DNA of 29,757 bases from an uncultured Oscillibacter sp. (GTDB lineage: Bacteria; Bacillota; Clostridia; Oscillospirales; Oscillospiraceae): the NCBI GenBank assembly GCA_910587875.1, contig CAJUOD010000027.1:1-29757 (forward strand), in the 5' to 3' direction. A program made the position numbers and the translations under genes. Below are positions 29,725 to 29,757 of this stretch, in pieces. Position 1 is the first letter of the stretch, and every line of letters begins with the position of its first letter. A model generated the notes under the pieces. That model did no database searches and was not told the origin of the DNA. It saw only the letters and a list, made by a program, of their open reading frames with translations.

Positions 29725-29757
29725 AGATCGGAAGAGCGTCGTGTAGGGAAAGAGTGT
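29725..29757. other. Illumina TruSeq adapter sequence (library artefact)
   Basis: The last 33 bases start AGATCGGAAGAGCGTCGTGT and continue to the end exactly as the reverse complement of the 33-base Illumina TruSeq universal adapter end. It is not genomic and should be trimmed. Confidence 0.97.

Overview
The window is a GC-rich, densely coded piece of a Firmicutes genome. Gene content, codon use and ribosome binding sites fit a gut Clostridia of the Oscillospiraceae type (Flavonifractor, Oscillibacter or Dysosmobacter-like), but the genus cannot be fixed from sequence alone. Both ends cut genes. The last 33 bases (29725-29757) are not genomic: they match the Illumina TruSeq adapter, so the 3' end is a library artefact. 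No rRNA, tRNA, CRISPR array, prophage or intact IS was seen.

Layout: (1) 1-2018: the end of a split transketolase and an iron-dependent dehydrogenase very like clostridial 4-hydroxybutyrate dehydrogenase, closed by a strong terminator. (2) 2058-6185, minus strand: a four-gene sugar operon (ROK-family protein with an extra N-terminal domain, N-acylglucosamine 2-epimerase family protein, RpiR regulator, YesL/DUF624 membrane protein) behind a good promoter with a palindrome over its -10. (3) 6383-9600: a LacI regulator divergent from an SGLT-like sodium/solute symporter, with a candidate operator between them. (4) 9738-13706: an inositol module (iolG, iolH, iolI, iolB) with its own promoter and a dyad between -35 and -10. 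It is a partial set: iolC, iolD, iolE, iolJ and iolA are not here.

(5) 13732-20347: probably the most interesting part. A pdxA-like dehydrogenase sits behind a -24/-12 (sigma-54) promoter, and 173-250 bp upstream of it lies a dense cluster of GTTTCA/TGAAAC half-sites. Next comes a PrpR_N-type sigma-54 activator, then a LarA-family racemase/epimerase and a two-subunit UxaA-family dehydratase. This looks like a sigma-54-controlled pathway for a sugar acid or hydroxy acid whose substrate is unknown.

(6) 20348-20510: a 163-bp, near-symmetric palindromic element resembling a MITE, lodged between the terminator and the stop codon of a HAD phosphatase. (7) 20510-22489, minus strand: HAD-IIA phosphatase and NAD-type malic enzyme. 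(8) 22614-28853: two adjacent sensory systems, namely a hybrid histidine kinase translationally overlapping a solute-binding lipoprotein without any permease gene, then a LytTR response regulator (probably starting at CTG) with a GHKL histidine kinase. (9) 28869-29724: a PfkB-type kinase cut by the contig end.

Together the window reads as a carbohydrate and polyol utilisation region: sodium-coupled uptake, oxidation and isomerisation of inositol-like cyclitols, sugar epimerisation, sugar-acid racemisation and dehydration, and C2/C4 end steps (transketolase, 4-hydroxybutyrate dehydrogenase, malic enzyme). Each block carries its own regulator or promoter dyad. The pathway links between blocks are inference.
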